A stretch of DNA of 64,000 nucleotides. Source: Phormidesmis priestleyi Ana. GTDB lineage: Bacteria > Cyanobacteriota > Cyanobacteriia > Phormidesmidales > Phormidesmidaceae. How positions within the stretch are numbered: position 1 is the first letter of the stretch; each line of letters begins with the position of its first letter. The translations under genes were made by a program, and so were the position numbers. Shown here one piece after another: positions 1 to 8,993 of the stretch. Below the pieces are notes generated by a model. It had not been told where the DNA came from. It ran no database searches and worked only from the letters and a program-made list of their open reading frames with translations. The stretch covers positions 124,001-188,000 of the forward strand of contig LJZR01000001.1 in assembly GCA_001314865.1 (NCBI GenBank). The letters are read 5' to 3'.

Positions 1-222
1 CGCGCCCAAGCCCTGGGCCTTTACTATCGAGTCTTTGTCGAAGCCTCTGACCCATTTATGCAAGACGAAGTCAGAACGGTTGTCCCCGACGCCTTCCGCA
101 CCCAGTTTGAAGGGCGAACGATGATGCAGGTAGGCGCATTTCCGACTGAAGATGAAGCGAATGACCGACGACGGCTGCTAGAAGACAACAATTTGGACGC
201 TCGGGTAGAGTACATCCGCTAG
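1..222 (+). CDS. C-terminal fragment of a SPOR-like domain protein
   Basis: The frame is open from the first base to a TAG at 220-222, giving the last 73 residues of a protein whose start lies outside the window. The tail has the look of a SPOR-type fold: a short strand ending in YYRVFV, then VGAFPTEDEA followed by a basic helix and LDARVEYIR at the end. SPOR domains bind denuded peptidoglycan; here the similarity is by eye only, and the upstream domain that would define the function is not visible. It is followed by a repeat-rich gap and the convergent kinase gene. Confidence 0.5.
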   Translation, partial: RAQALGLYYRVFVEASDPFMQDEVRTVVPDAFRTQFEGRTMMQVGAFPTEDEANDRRRLLEDNNLDARVEYIR

Positions 223-325
223 GCAATTGTTTGTATTTTAGGTCTGGGTATTTTTGAGTCTGGGCTGAGTCAGAGGCTGGGATTAAGTCAAAGTCTGGGC
301 TTGAGTCAAAAGATAAGGCCGAGAT

Positions 326-2185
326 TCAAAAAATCAGGTCGAGGTCAAGCGGTCTTAAATTGATGACGAATAGAGATGATGACCCGTGGGTAGATGTGTT
401 TTTTACTGACGGGTCATTGTTTTGAGGTTGTTCTGAGATCTGTTCTGGGATCTGTTCTGGGATCTGTTCTGGGATCTGTTCTGGGATTTGTTCTGAGATC
501 TCTTGTGAACGCTGTTGTGAACCATTAGGGCTAGCGATTAGGAGTTGGTCGGGGGTGAGTGAGGCGATCGCACTATCTGCTGGCAGTCCTTCAATAACAC
601 CAATCAAATTGGTTGAGCGATCCAGCACAAGTGCCTGATCAGCGCGAATGAGAAGGTAGCCCCAACTCAAAGCAGCGATGCTTTGAAGTCGCGAATACTG
701 AGGAAAGTGTCTGATTTGAAAGGGCTTAAGACTGATCAGAATGAAACTTGAATCAGCCGTCGCGGTGCGAGCAATGAGCTGATAGGGCTCTGGCGTGCCA
801 GCAATATCGGCAATAGGAAAGTTAAAGGAGACCTGCCCCACAAACTCTCCGCGCCGGGTAAAGCATTCTAAAACCGTTTTTGAAAGTGCCTGAGTGGTTC
901 GTACGCGCAGCAAGTATCGGGAGTTAATCGCCAGTATTTGAATGACTTCAGATTGCAGGGCACTTAGGAGTTTGCTGGTTAGCCGTATGGGTTGACTTGT
1001 GGTTGCGCTTGCTGCTGAAAGCCGGTAAAGCAGACCTTGATCTGGGGCTTTGCATTCAGCCGCAGAATGCTGAGCAAAAGCAGCCAACCAGCGACCTTGA
1101 GGGTCTACGGCGATCCAGCTATTTTGGGTGAACTGCGCTACCCGCGACAGCTGCATTGCTTCGCTTAGCAGATAGTATGATTTGGCGGTAATCACAGCTA
1201 TGCCCAAACGACTGCCCAAACGAATCGGCAGTAGCTGCGTGATAAGGTCTGGGACTTGAGCGATCGCACCTCCCCCAAACTCTAATTTAACAACCGCTTT
1301 AGGAACAGATATCACCACAGAAGTAACATCGCTGGTCGCCTTGTGAATGCCAGCAAGCGACTGAAGGGCCGAAATCAGCGCGGCTGCACTGGCAAATCGC
1401 TGATCAGGCTCTTTGCTGAGGGCGACGCTAAGTAACTGACGGGCAGCGGGTGTTAAGGAAGCAGGGAGCGGCACCGGTTGGGTTTCGTGAGCAGCTCGCA
1501 GCATTTCGGGACTGCCTGAAAAGGGGCGATCGCCCAGCAGCATTTCGTACAGCATGATACCGACTGAGTAGAGATCAGAAGCAAAGCTTGACTGACCATC
1601 AAAGCGTTCGGGCGCAGCATAGGTCGGAGAGCCAATTTCGCGCCTAGATCGTTTGGGATACTGCACAAAGTAGGCACTGCCAAAGTCAGCAATTTTAGCC
1701 GTTGGAAAGCGGGAAGGCCCCTGGTCATCGGCAGCAGAAGGAAGCGGCAGGTAGGTAAGGAGAATATTTTCGGGCTTGAGGTCACCGTGAATAATAGACT
1801 GGCTGTGAAGATAGCCCAAGCCAAGCAAAATATCAGTAATCAGGGATTTGACTTTAGCCAAGGAAAATTGTGATCGCTCTCCAATGGCAACCCGCAGCGT
1901 TCCGCCCTCGCAATAGTCCAAAACGAACTCATAGCCGGTTTTGGTTTGAGCAATAGACTGGCAGCACACCAAATTGGGATGATTTAGCTCAGCCAAAATC
2001 CAAGCCTCTTGGGAGGCGCTTTCGGAAGTGTGGCGAGTTTGCTTAATCGCAACTAGCTGCCCCGTACGACGGTGAATTGCGCAGTAAACCTGGGCGAACT
2101 GTCCCTGCCCGACTAGGCCAAGTATCCGATAGTCTGCGCTTGGTGAAGGTTCCGAAGTGAGGGGATTGAGGGGAGTATTTGACAC
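326..2185 (-). CDS. Hanks-type serine/threonine protein kinase with an unknown C-terminal domain
   Basis: 619 residues. The kinase domain covers about residues 20-280: glycine loop GQGQFAQVY (27-35), ATP lysine in VAIK (Lys48), catalytic loop HGDLKPEN (133-140, HGD in place of the usual HRD), DFG at 167-169 and an APE motif near 191. All catalytic residues are present, so an active kinase is likely. No transmembrane segment is obvious. Residues from about 300 to 590 form a second, non-kinase region rich in beta-strand-like hydrophobic stretches that I do not recognise; a propeller-like sensor is possible. The C-terminus carries six tandem copies of a 4-residue unit (IPEQ/ISEQ). Two FHA proteins at 34-36 kb are potential phospho-readers elsewhere in the window, but a link is only inference. 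Confidence 0.9.
   Translation of the reverse strand: MSNTPLNPLTSEPSPSADYRILGLVGQGQFAQVYCAIHRRTGQLVAIKQTRHTSESASQEAWILAELNHPNLVCCQSIAQTKTGYEFVLDYCEGGTLRVAIGERSQFSLAKVKSLITDILLGLGYLHSQSIIHGDLKPENILLTYLPLPSAADDQGPSRFPTAKIADFGSAYFVQYPKRSRREIGSPTYAAPERFDGQSSFASDLYSVGIMLYEMLLGDRPFSGSPEMLRAAHETQPVPLPASLTPAARQLLSVALSKEPDQRFASAAALISALQSLAGIHKATSDVTSVVISVPKAVVKLEFGGGAIAQVPDLITQLLPIRLGSRLGIAVITAKSYYLLSEAMQLSRVAQFTQNSWIAVDPQGRWLAAFAQHSAAECKAPDQGLLYRLSAASATTSQPIRLTSKLLSALQSEVIQILAINSRYLLRVRTTQALSKTVLECFTRRGEFVGQVSFNFPIADIAGTPEPYQLIARTATADSSFILISLKPFQIRHFPQYSRLQSIAALSWGYLLIRADQALVLDRSTNLIGVIEGLPADSAIASLTPDQLLIASPNGSQQRSQEISEQIPEQIPEQIPEQIPEQISEQPQNNDPSVKNTSTHGSSSLFVINLRPLDLDLIF
429..500. repeat. Six 12-bp tandem units in the kinase 3' end
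   Basis: Unit TGTTCTGGGATC repeated six times, the outer copies reading TGTTCTGAGATC. Read leftward it encodes ISEQ, four IPEQ and ISEQ in the kinase tail. The unit is a multiple of three and keeps the frame. Confidence 0.95.
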
Positions 2186-2231
2186 AAGGTCAGTAGAGAC
2201 AGCAGTGGGAGAAGTTTAGTAAAAGAAAAGC

Positions 2232-2585
2232 TTAGTAAATGGGCACTGAGCGGTCAATTCGGCGGCTGTAGGCGTCAATGCCACCGGCCAAGTTTTTGAC
2301 GTTAGTAAAGCCCTGTTCACTCAGCCACTGGCACATTTGAGCTGAGCGCATCCCCATATGGCACATCACAATGGTCTCAGCATGGGGGTCAAACTGGGTG
2401 CTAATGGTAGGCGACCAAGCCGGAAACTGACTAAGCGGCAAATTGACAAAGTGAGGGACGCTGGCAATTTCTAGTTCGTGGGGCTCGCGGACATCAATGA
2501 GCTGAATCGCATCCAGATCGGTTTCGATACGTTGCACCAAGGTTTCAACATCTGTTGCTGCTAGAGCTGGGTAACCGTTCGTCAT
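2232..2585 (-). CDS. Single-domain rhodanese-like protein
   Basis: 117 residues, the size of a stand-alone rhodanese domain. The N-terminal part has the IQLIDVREPHE signature (28-38) and the active-site loop is CHMGMRS with Cys75 as the persulfide-forming residue; the ending NLAGGIDAYSR is typical. Such proteins move sulfane sulfur between cysteine and acceptors in the cytoplasm. It lies 46 bp upstream of the kinase gene, both leftward, so co-transcription is possible, though nothing links the functions. Confidence 0.92.
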   Translation of the reverse strand: MTNGYPALAATDVETLVQRIETDLDAIQLIDVREPHELEIASVPHFVNLPLSQFPAWSPTISTQFDPHAETIVMCHMGMRSAQMCQWLSEQGFTNVKNLAGGIDAYSRRIDRSVPIY

Positions 2586-2739
2586 GAATTTACAACTTTT
2601 TTAGCTAGTCGGTACGCACCATTCATCATAAGTTGACAGCTGCGGCTGTGGGATATGTGTAATCGACTCTTACCTGCGATTAACCTGCTGTTTGGGCTGT
2701 AAAAATGCAAAAGATTTAGCCCTTGCTGATAGCCATCGC

Positions 2740-3582
2740 TTATGGGCGCTCAGGAATGTCGGTGACCGAAATCGATAGGGTATCGGCAATTTGTTCAGGG
2801 CTCAAGCCTAGTGTTAAAAGCCTGGCAATGGCTGTCTGCTTCCCCTGCTCCGCCTTTTCCAGCGCTTGCTCTGCCTGGTCAGCTCGCTGCCTTTCTTGCT
2901 CAGCTCGCTGCCTTTCTTGCTCGGTTAGCTCTTCGCCCCACAGCAGCATTTCTCTATCTGCATTCCACCACCGCAACCACCAACCCGCGCGATCTTGGTG
3001 AGCACCTTCCCAGGCACCCAAAAATAAATTGGCCTCAGCCAACCAGTACAGCCCGTCTTGATCCGGCACCTGCGGCTCATACAGTCCAACCTCTGAAAGC
3101 TGATAGAACTCAATCGTGCCATTTTGGGGATGAAAAATGACGTAGTTAGGAACCTTGAGCACGCGCTCGTAGTAAAACCATTTGCCCGGCGGATAGGTTG
3201 GCTTGATAGAGTATTCAGTCCCCTCCGCCTCAGAGAGAAACTCCATCACGACAATGGGCAAATCGCCTTCTAATACCGGCGTGTAGCTGCGTTCGACTTC
3301 TGCTTTGGGAACCGCGATCGCCGGAATCCAAGCCCAGTCAGGCGCTTTTACGACGGTTTTGCCATCTACTTTGGCGCAAATTCCATAGTTGGTTGTAGTC
3401 GCGGCGAGTTGAGACAAATAGCCTGCCAAAAACAGGCTGTCGGTCAAGGCAGCAGCCAGTGCGGGCTGGTTGATATTATCCACGGGGTCGTCTGGTAAAA
3501 CGAAATCTTCGGGCAGTTTTTCCCAGACAATCTCTGGTTTAGGCGCAAGCTGAGCTTTTGGACGGATGGGCGTCGCGACCAT
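2740..3582 (-). CDS. Uma2-family (DUF820) restriction-endonuclease-like protein with a coiled-coil tail
   Basis: 280 residues from ATG 3582; the frame stays open to TTG 3606, but the ATG is the better start. The middle of the protein (VVMEFLSEAEG, then KWFYYERVLKVPNYVIFHP) follows the PD-(D/E)XK-like Uma2/DUF820 pattern that is hugely expanded in cyanobacteria; the family's biological role is poorly known. The tail is a charged helix (EQERQRAEQERQRADQAEQ) ending in LSPEQIADTLSISV, the helix-turn-helix-like end seen in many members. A 21-bp exact duplication at 2881-2922 lies in the coiled coil. Confidence 0.85.
   Translation of the reverse strand: MVATPIRPKAQLAPKPEIVWEKLPEDFVLPDDPVDNINQPALAAALTDSLFLAGYLSQLAATTTNYGICAKVDGKTVVKAPDWAWIPAIAVPKAEVERSYTPVLEGDLPIVVMEFLSEAEGTEYSIKPTYPPGKWFYYERVLKVPNYVIFHPQNGTIEFYQLSEVGLYEPQVPDQDGLYWLAEANLFLGAWEGAHQDRAGWWLRWWNADREMLLWGEELTEQERQRAEQERQRADQAEQALEKAEQGKQTAIARLLTLGLSPEQIADTLSISVTDIPERP
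2881..2922. repeat. Two exact 21-bp units in the Uma2-like gene
   Basis: A 21-bp unit beginning AGCTCGCTGCC and ending TTCTTGCTC occurs twice back to back, with a partial, diverged copy to the left. It encodes the heptad-like RAEQERQ segment. Confidence 0.9.
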
Positions 3583-3733
3583 TGGAAGTCCCAAATGGTA
3601 GAACAAAGAATTCTTTTATTGTAAGACTATCTCTAAAACCACGCACCACCCGCCCATATCTACCTCGGGCACGCTTAAGCCCTGAGATTTAGCCCAGATC
3701 GACTTAGCCTAGATGACACTAGCTCAGATGAAT

Positions 3734-5806
3734 CTAGTCCAAATCGACCTTTAGCTCATGCGCTAAAAAAGCCCACTTATCTGCCGCTTCTTCAATTTGC
3801 TTGGTGGTGGGTTTCCCTGCACCGTGACCCGCCTTGGTTTCAATTCGGATGAGCACAGGATTGTCGCCGCTATGCGCCGCCTGTAGCGCCGCCGCAAATT
3901 TGAAGCTGTGCGCTGGAACCACACGATCATCATGATCAGCGGTGATGATCATTGTGGGCGGATATTCGGTGCCGGGTTTGAGATTGTGCAACGGCGAATA
4001 AGCATAGAGCGCCTTAAATTCAGCTTCGTTTTGAGGGGAACCATAGTCCGATTCCCAAGCCCAGCCGATAGTGAACTGGTTGAAGCGCAGCATATCTAGC
4101 ACGCCTACAGCCGGGAGCGCTGCGCCAAAAAGGTCGGGGCGCTGGGTGATGCAGGCACCTACGAGCAAACCACCGTTGCTTCCGCCTGCGATCGCCAACT
4201 TCTCACTGCTCGTGTAGCCCTGATCAATCAGCCACTCAGCCGCCCCAATAAAATCGTCAAATACATTTTGCTTATTCAGCTTAATTCCCTGCTGATGCCA
4301 GCTTTCGCCATATTCGCCGCCACCCCGCAGGTTCGCCACCGCATACACCCCGCCCAGCTCCATCCAGACCAAATTACTGACCGAAAAGCTCGGCGTCAGC
4401 GAAATATTGAAGCCACCGTAGCCGTATAGCAACACCGGGTTTTCACCATTCAGCTCAAGACCCTTTTTGGCGGTGATGAACATAGGAATGTGGGTGCCAT
4501 CTTTGCTGGCATAAAAAATCTGACGAGTTTCGTAGGCGTCAGGATCAAACGGAATTGTCGGTTCGCGAAAGAGAGTGCTTTCGGCTGTCGTGAGGTTGTA
4601 GCGATAAATTCGGCTAGGCACGGTAAAGCTGGTAAAGCTATAGAAGGTTTCGGTATCGCTGCGTTTGCCGTTAAAGCCACCGGCTGAGCCAATACCAGGC
4701 AACACAACCTCGCGAACAAAACGCCCAGAAAGGTCGAAAATTTTGATTTGGGTGTAGGCATCCTTAAGGTAGTCGGCAATGAACTGATTATTGAGCACAC
4801 CAACCGATTCAAGCGTTTCTGCTGCCTCAGGAATCAGGGTTTGCCAGTTAGCTTTATCAGGACGCGTGATATCAATAGCGATGACTTTGCCCTTAGGCGC
4901 GTCTAAATCGGTACGGAACCAAAAAGTAGTGCCTTCATTGTCGATTAGGCTGTATTGCGCTTCAAACTCAGAAATGAGTTCAATGACTTCACTGTCTGGT
5001 TTTTGGAGATCTGGTTTTTGTAGATCTTTGTAGAACAGCAGATTTTGAGGTGCGGTGCCCCGCCACACAGAGATAATGAGGTAGCGACCGTCTTCGGTAA
5101 CGCCGCCACTAAAGCCCCAGTCAGGCTCATCAGGACGTTCATAAATGAGGATGTCTTGGGCCTGCGCCGTCCCAAGGGCGTGATAGTAAAGCTTTTGATA
5201 ACGGTTGACATCTTCTAGCTTGCTCTTTTCCTGCGGCTCGTCATAACGGCTATAAAAAAAGCCTTTGTGGTCATGCGTCCAAGCTGCGCCCGAAAACTTC
5301 ACCCACTGCACCAAGTCGCTGGTATCTTCGCCAGTTTCAATGTTGCGCACTTTCCATTCCATCCAGTCTGAGCCAGCGGTGGAAAGGCCATAGGCGATGT
5401 ACTGGCCATTTTCACTAATAGCAGTGCCAGAGAGGGCCACAGTGCCATCTTCTGAGAGCGTGTTGGGATCTAGTAAGACGGTCGGTTCAGCGTCTAAGTC
5501 CGGCAGGGTATACAGCACCGACTGGTTTTGCAGGCCATTATTTTTGTAGTAAAAGTATCTGTCACCCTGCTTAAAGGGAATGCCGTAGCGTTCGTAGTCC
5601 CAAAGTTCGGTGAGGCGAGCCTTAAGCTGGTCTCGTCCTGGCAAAGCGTTTAAATAGCCAAACGTCACTTTGTTTTGGGCTTCTACCCAGGCAGCAGTTT
5701 CAGGTGCATTCGGGTCTTCGAGCCAGCGATAGGGGTCGCCCACTGGGATGCCGTGGTAGGTGTCGGTATGGTCGTCTTGGCGCGTGGTGGGGTAGGTAAG
5801 GGGCAT
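3734..5806 (-). CDS. Prolyl oligopeptidase, family S9A
   Basis: 690 residues, the normal length for a cytosolic prolyl endopeptidase, which cleaves short peptides after proline. The N-terminal YRWLEDPNAPE motif, the propeller in the middle and the C-terminal alpha/beta-hydrolase are all present. The catalytic triad is visible: Ser543 in GGSNGG, Asp in DHDDRV (626/627) and His661 in AGHGAGKP. No signal peptide. The start ATG at 5806 places the family N-terminus correctly. It lies 38 bp downstream of the glycolipid-type gene, same strand. A 15-bp duplication at 4995-5024 adds one DLQKP copy in a propeller loop. Confidence 0.96.
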   Translation of the reverse strand: MPLTYPTTRQDDHTDTYHGIPVGDPYRWLEDPNAPETAAWVEAQNKVTFGYLNALPGRDQLKARLTELWDYERYGIPFKQGDRYFYYKNNGLQNQSVLYTLPDLDAEPTVLLDPNTLSEDGTVALSGTAISENGQYIAYGLSTAGSDWMEWKVRNIETGEDTSDLVQWVKFSGAAWTHDHKGFFYSRYDEPQEKSKLEDVNRYQKLYYHALGTAQAQDILIYERPDEPDWGFSGGVTEDGRYLIISVWRGTAPQNLLFYKDLQKPDLQKPDSEVIELISEFEAQYSLIDNEGTTFWFRTDLDAPKGKVIAIDITRPDKANWQTLIPEAAETLESVGVLNNQFIADYLKDAYTQIKIFDLSGRFVREVVLPGIGSAGGFNGKRSDTETFYSFTSFTVPSRIYRYNLTTAESTLFREPTIPFDPDAYETRQIFYASKDGTHIPMFITAKKGLELNGENPVLLYGYGGFNISLTPSFSVSNLVWMELGGVYAVANLRGGGEYGESWHQQGIKLNKQNVFDDFIGAAEWLIDQGYTSSEKLAIAGGSNGGLLVGACITQRPDLFGAALPAVGVLDMLRFNQFTIGWAWESDYGSPQNEAEFKALYAYSPLHNLKPGTEYPPTMIITADHDDRVVPAHSFKFAAALQAAHSGDNPVLIRIETKAGHGAGKPTTKQIEEAADKWAFLAHELKVDLD
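4995..5024. repeat. Two 15-bp units in the prolyl oligopeptidase gene
   Basis: TCTGGTTTTTGGAGA followed by TCTGGTTTTTGTAGA; encodes the repeated DLQKP in a loop of the propeller domain. Confidence 0.85.
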
Positions 5807-5844
5807 AGAGATGGGATGAGGGATGAGGGACGAGGGATGAAGGA

Positions 5845-7311
5845 TTAAGAATGAGAAACGGGATAATCAACTGTTTTTAATATTAGCTTGGCCATTTTGT
5901 TGGCTGCGCCTGCGGGACCGCGTAAAGTGCGCAGGGTTTGGCGCATGGCCTCTAGTTTTTCAGGATGGTTGAGGTAGGGCAGGGCAACTTGGGTGGCCTC
6001 GCTGGGGGTGATGGGGCCACAAAGTTCGGGGACGACTTCGCGTTGGGCCCAGATGTTGGGCCATGCAAATAGTTTGCCGGATTTTTGGATGGCTTTGAGG
6101 GCAAGAGGATTGATGAATTTTCGGGCGATCGCACTCATTCCAGGCAACCGAGCAATCATCCCTAGCCAGCCATCGGCAACGGTCAAAGCATCTAACTCCT
6201 GGGTAGGAATCAGCACGATCATAGGCGTGGTTAACGCCCCTAGCTGAGCTGTGTTGGCACCAATGGTCGTAAAGCAAAGAGTACATTGAGACAACAGATC
6301 TAGGGCTGGAAACTGCTGCCATAGAAAGACTTTAAAACCATTTTCAGTGCCGTTTTTGTTCTGATTTTTGATCTGTAAATAAGGGAGGCCAGTATCGGGT
6401 TCAATCAGGGTTACAAGGGGGGCGTTGAGGCGCTGGATAGCAGGATTAATGCTGGGTTCTGCGTAGTGCATCAGATCGGACAGCGTGAGGTTTGGGGCGA
6501 CGCTGATGACATATTGAAATGGGGGTTGTTGAAATGGGGGTTGTTGAAATGGGGGTTGAAACGAGGTTTGGTCAAGCGAATGCTGGTTATAGAGGCTTTG
6601 GGCGATCGCTAATATTAAAGGCATTCCCACTCTCAGCTTTATTGGCTTTGAGCCAGGCAAAAAGCCAATAATTTGAACATCAGCATCACAGCCCAGCCGA
6701 TCTGTAATTGCCTTGCGATCTGCCATGGCCTGCACATCTGCCATCAGATCACCCACCACCAAAAATTTGTGCCGATAGCGAGCCGCGACCTTTTGAGCCG
6801 GCTCAGCAGACATCGCCGCGAAGCGATCAATTAAGCTAGGCCAACGCGCATCCCATTCAGAGTAAGTCAGCGTTCGATAACCCAAGCGCTTAGCAACCAG
6901 CACCGTGTAGAGCTGATCGCCGCCCAAAAACACAACAATGCCTTGAGAATACCAATCCCAACAATCGGCTGTTTGGCCGGTCAACAGAAACTTAAAAAAA
7001 TGATCCGCGCGTTGCACGCGATCAACTTCGGGATACTGCTGTAGCGTTATATGCTCCTGCCCAGAAGCGTGAGGGCAAGGAGAGAGCATAACAGAAATCC
7101 GAAGAACTGCCGTTGCATCGGGCTTAGAGCCGCTTTGCGCCTGCCGCCGAATGGCTTGAACAACCGGCTTTACCCAGGTCGCCACTTCACCTGGGCCATT
7201 GGTCAAAATGACCACATCCGTAGGCGTATAGGAAAGCACAGCAGGCGGCGTATCAGACAGCACGGCAGAAGGCATACAAGCCAAGTCAACAAAAAAGGGC
7301 GACTTAGACAC
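5845..7311 (-). CDS. Lipid-A-disaccharide-synthase-related protein (GT-B fold)
   Basis: Up to 488 residues from GTG 7311; ATG 7275 is the alternative start and neither has a convincing ribosome site. The N-terminal VVILTNGPGEVATWVKPVV is the hallmark of a conserved cyanobacterial family related to LpxB. The central FLPGSKPIKLRVGMPLI and C-terminal FTTIGANTAQLGAL segments fit a GT-B glycosyltransferase that handles a nucleotide sugar. Substrate and product are unknown; classical lipid A synthesis should not be assumed. Two duplications are visible, an 8-residue VLSDTP/VLSYTP repeat near the N-terminus and three QPPFQ units. Confidence 0.85.
   Translation of the reverse strand: MSKSPFFVDLACMPSAVLSDTPPAVLSYTPTDVVILTNGPGEVATWVKPVVQAIRRQAQSGSKPDATAVLRISVMLSPCPHASGQEHITLQQYPEVDRVQRADHFFKFLLTGQTADCWDWYSQGIVVFLGGDQLYTVLVAKRLGYRTLTYSEWDARWPSLIDRFAAMSAEPAQKVAARYRHKFLVVGDLMADVQAMADRKAITDRLGCDADVQIIGFLPGSKPIKLRVGMPLILAIAQSLYNQHSLDQTSFQPPFQQPPFQQPPFQYVISVAPNLTLSDLMHYAEPSINPAIQRLNAPLVTLIEPDTGLPYLQIKNQNKNGTENGFKVFLWQQFPALDLLSQCTLCFTTIGANTAQLGALTTPMIVLIPTQELDALTVADGWLGMIARLPGMSAIARKFINPLALKAIQKSGKLFAWPNIWAQREVVPELCGPITPSEATQVALPYLNHPEKLEAMRQTLRTLRGPAGAANKMAKLILKTVDYPVSHS
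6514..6558. repeat. Three 15-bp tandem units inside the LpxB-like gene
   Basis: TTGAAATGGGGGTTG three times with no mismatch, encoding QPPFQ repeats in what should be a surface loop before the conserved YVISVAP strand. Confidence 0.95.
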
Positions 7312-7360
7312 GTTAGCCTATTACAGTTGTCTTTACTTTGCCCTCAAAAGATTTATCACC

Positions 7361-8188
7361 GTGATAGAGCCAGATGCCGTTCGTGAATTGCTCCAGGCCT
7401 TAGCTGCCGGTCGTCTCAGCCCGCAGGCAGCCTTTGACAAGCTACAAATACAACCAGATCAGGCAACTCACTATTCCGAAGCCTATTCAGAATCTCAAGG
7501 CTATCACCACAGCTATGAAACCGTCGGCGACTTCGCCAAAATAGATCATCAGCGAACTGAGCGAACAGGCTTTCCAGAGGTAATTTGGGGACAAGACAAA
7601 ACGGCAGCGCAAATTATCGACATTATGCGCGTGCTAGAACCACACCATCCGGTCGTAATGGCCACGCGAGTAGATGCCCTTAAAAGCGCAGAGATTCAGT
7701 CTGTATTGCCTCAAGTTACCTATTCTGAAATGGCGCGAATCTGTGCCATTCGGCCTGCGATGCCTCTGCCTCAGCGCCCAGGTCGGCTCAGCATTTTGAC
7801 CGCAGGAACAGCGGATTTACCCGTTGCCGAAGAAGCTGCTCTCACTGCTGAGCTGTGCGGATTTCGAGCAACTCGGCTGTGGGATGTGGGTGTGGCAGGC
7901 ATTCATCGGCTGCTGAGCAATCGCCATGTAATTGCTCAGTCGGATGTGCTGATTGTAGTGGCAGGTATGGAAGGGGCCTTGCCTAGTGTGGTGGCAGGCT
8001 TGGCCGACTGTCCGGTAATTGCGGTGCCCACAAGCATTGGCTACGGCGCGAGTTTTAACGGCTTAGCGCCGCTGTTGACGATGCTAAATTCTTGCGCCAC
8101 CGGAATCGGCGTGGTGAATATTGACAACGGCTTTGGCGCAGCAATTTTAGCAGGGCAAATTTTGCGAACGGCGAGACGAATGGCTTAG
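7361..8188 (+). CDS. larB: Nickel pincer cofactor biosynthesis protein LarB
   Basis: 275 residues from GTG 7361. LarB carboxylates and hydrolyses nicotinic acid adenine dinucleotide, the first step to the nickel-pincer nucleotide of lactate racemase and relatives. The N-terminus VRELLQALAAGRLSPQAAFDKL and the PurE-like C-terminal half (ILTAGTADLPVAEEAA, VAGMEGALPSVVAGL, PTSIGYGASFNGL) match the family along its whole length. LarC and LarE are not in the window. It is divergent from the LpxB-like gene with only 49 bp between, so the two promoters must overlap. Confidence 0.93.
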   Translation: MIEPDAVRELLQALAAGRLSPQAAFDKLQIQPDQATHYSEAYSESQGYHHSYETVGDFAKIDHQRTERTGFPEVIWGQDKTAAQIIDIMRVLEPHHPVVMATRVDALKSAEIQSVLPQVTYSEMARICAIRPAMPLPQRPGRLSILTAGTADLPVAEEAALTAELCGFRATRLWDVGVAGIHRLLSNRHVIAQSDVLIVVAGMEGALPSVVAGLADCPVIAVPTSIGYGASFNGLAPLLTMLNSCATGIGVVNIDNGFGAAILAGQILRTARRMA

Positions 8189-8201
8189 GTTACAACTTAG
8201 G

Positions 8202-8858
8202 TTAAAGGTCGGGCGATCGCATCACGGCTCCATTCAAGCCGCAAAGATTGTTTTTGAGTCGATTGCGTAAGGCTTCGCCATCGATTAACTGCTCGCTATA
8301 GCTGCGTTGCCATACGGGCGAACCGGGCTGATTGCGCAGAAGGTTGATGCGCTTGGCGCTTGCGGCTTTGAACCCAGCGATAAAGGAGGTAAGGGCACGG
8401 GGTTTACCGGGGCCCTGCTTCCGTTTACCCACGGTGCGCGGATCTAGCCGGTGGGTGGTAACTGGGGTGAGCGATCGCGCTAGCAAGTCGTCAGGATGGC
8501 TGGGCAAGTAAACGAGCGCCTGTAGCTCATCAGGCAAAATAACCCACTGGTCTAGGGCAATTTCCCAATGTCTGGCAGCTACCAATATCTCATCAGCGAC
8601 GACTTGCGCAAGCAACAGGGCAGTCGCCTGGGTCTGTTGCTCACGCTGATCGTTATTCAGACCGCTATTCAGACTGTCTGCGAGATCATCATTTTGCTCA
8701 TTCTGTAGCGGGTTGCTTGAACTTGTTGATGTTTTATTTGTTGATAGATGATCTGCCGACGGTACAAAAAGACTGCGGCTATTATGAGTTTTGAGCTGCA
8801 CATAGTAGAGTGCGGCTTCGACCGAAGGAATATTATTAAGTCTAGAATTTTTTATCAA
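8202..8858 (-). CDS. RAYT/Y1-transposase-like protein lacking the HUH histidines
   Basis: 218 residues from a TTG at 8858; no ATG exists in the frame, so the start is uncertain. The outline of a REP-associated tyrosine transposase is recognisable: YYVQLKTHNSRSLFV near the N-terminus, a middle WVILPDELQALVYLP where RAYTs read W-V-x-M-P-N-H-x-H, then SFIAGFKAASAKRIN and GSPVWQRSYSEQLI near the end. Both metal-binding His residues of the HUH motif are replaced, so nicking activity is unlikely. Residues about 40-75 are a low-complexity Asn/Ser/Gln insert. It ends 13 bp from the convergent larB stop. It may be a domesticated or decaying copy. Confidence 0.7.
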   Translation of the reverse strand: MIKNSRLNNIPSVEAALYYVQLKTHNSRSLFVPSADHLSTNKTSTSSSNPLQNEQNDDLADSLNSGLNNDQREQQTQATALLLAQVVADEILVAARHWEIALDQWVILPDELQALVYLPSHPDDLLARSLTPVTTHRLDPRTVGKRKQGPGKPRALTSFIAGFKAASAKRINLLRNQPGSPVWQRSYSEQLIDGEALRNRLKNNLCGLNGAVMRSPDL

Positions 8859-8993
8859 CGGACGGCCTGAACTATTGCAAAATGCCTGCCGTTAGACTGC
8901 CCAACTCAACATGTAAAGTCACGAAAAATCTGTTCAATAGGCTGAGAGTGCGATCGCTGAAACCCCTATTGAAATGAGGGGATCTGCCCTACA

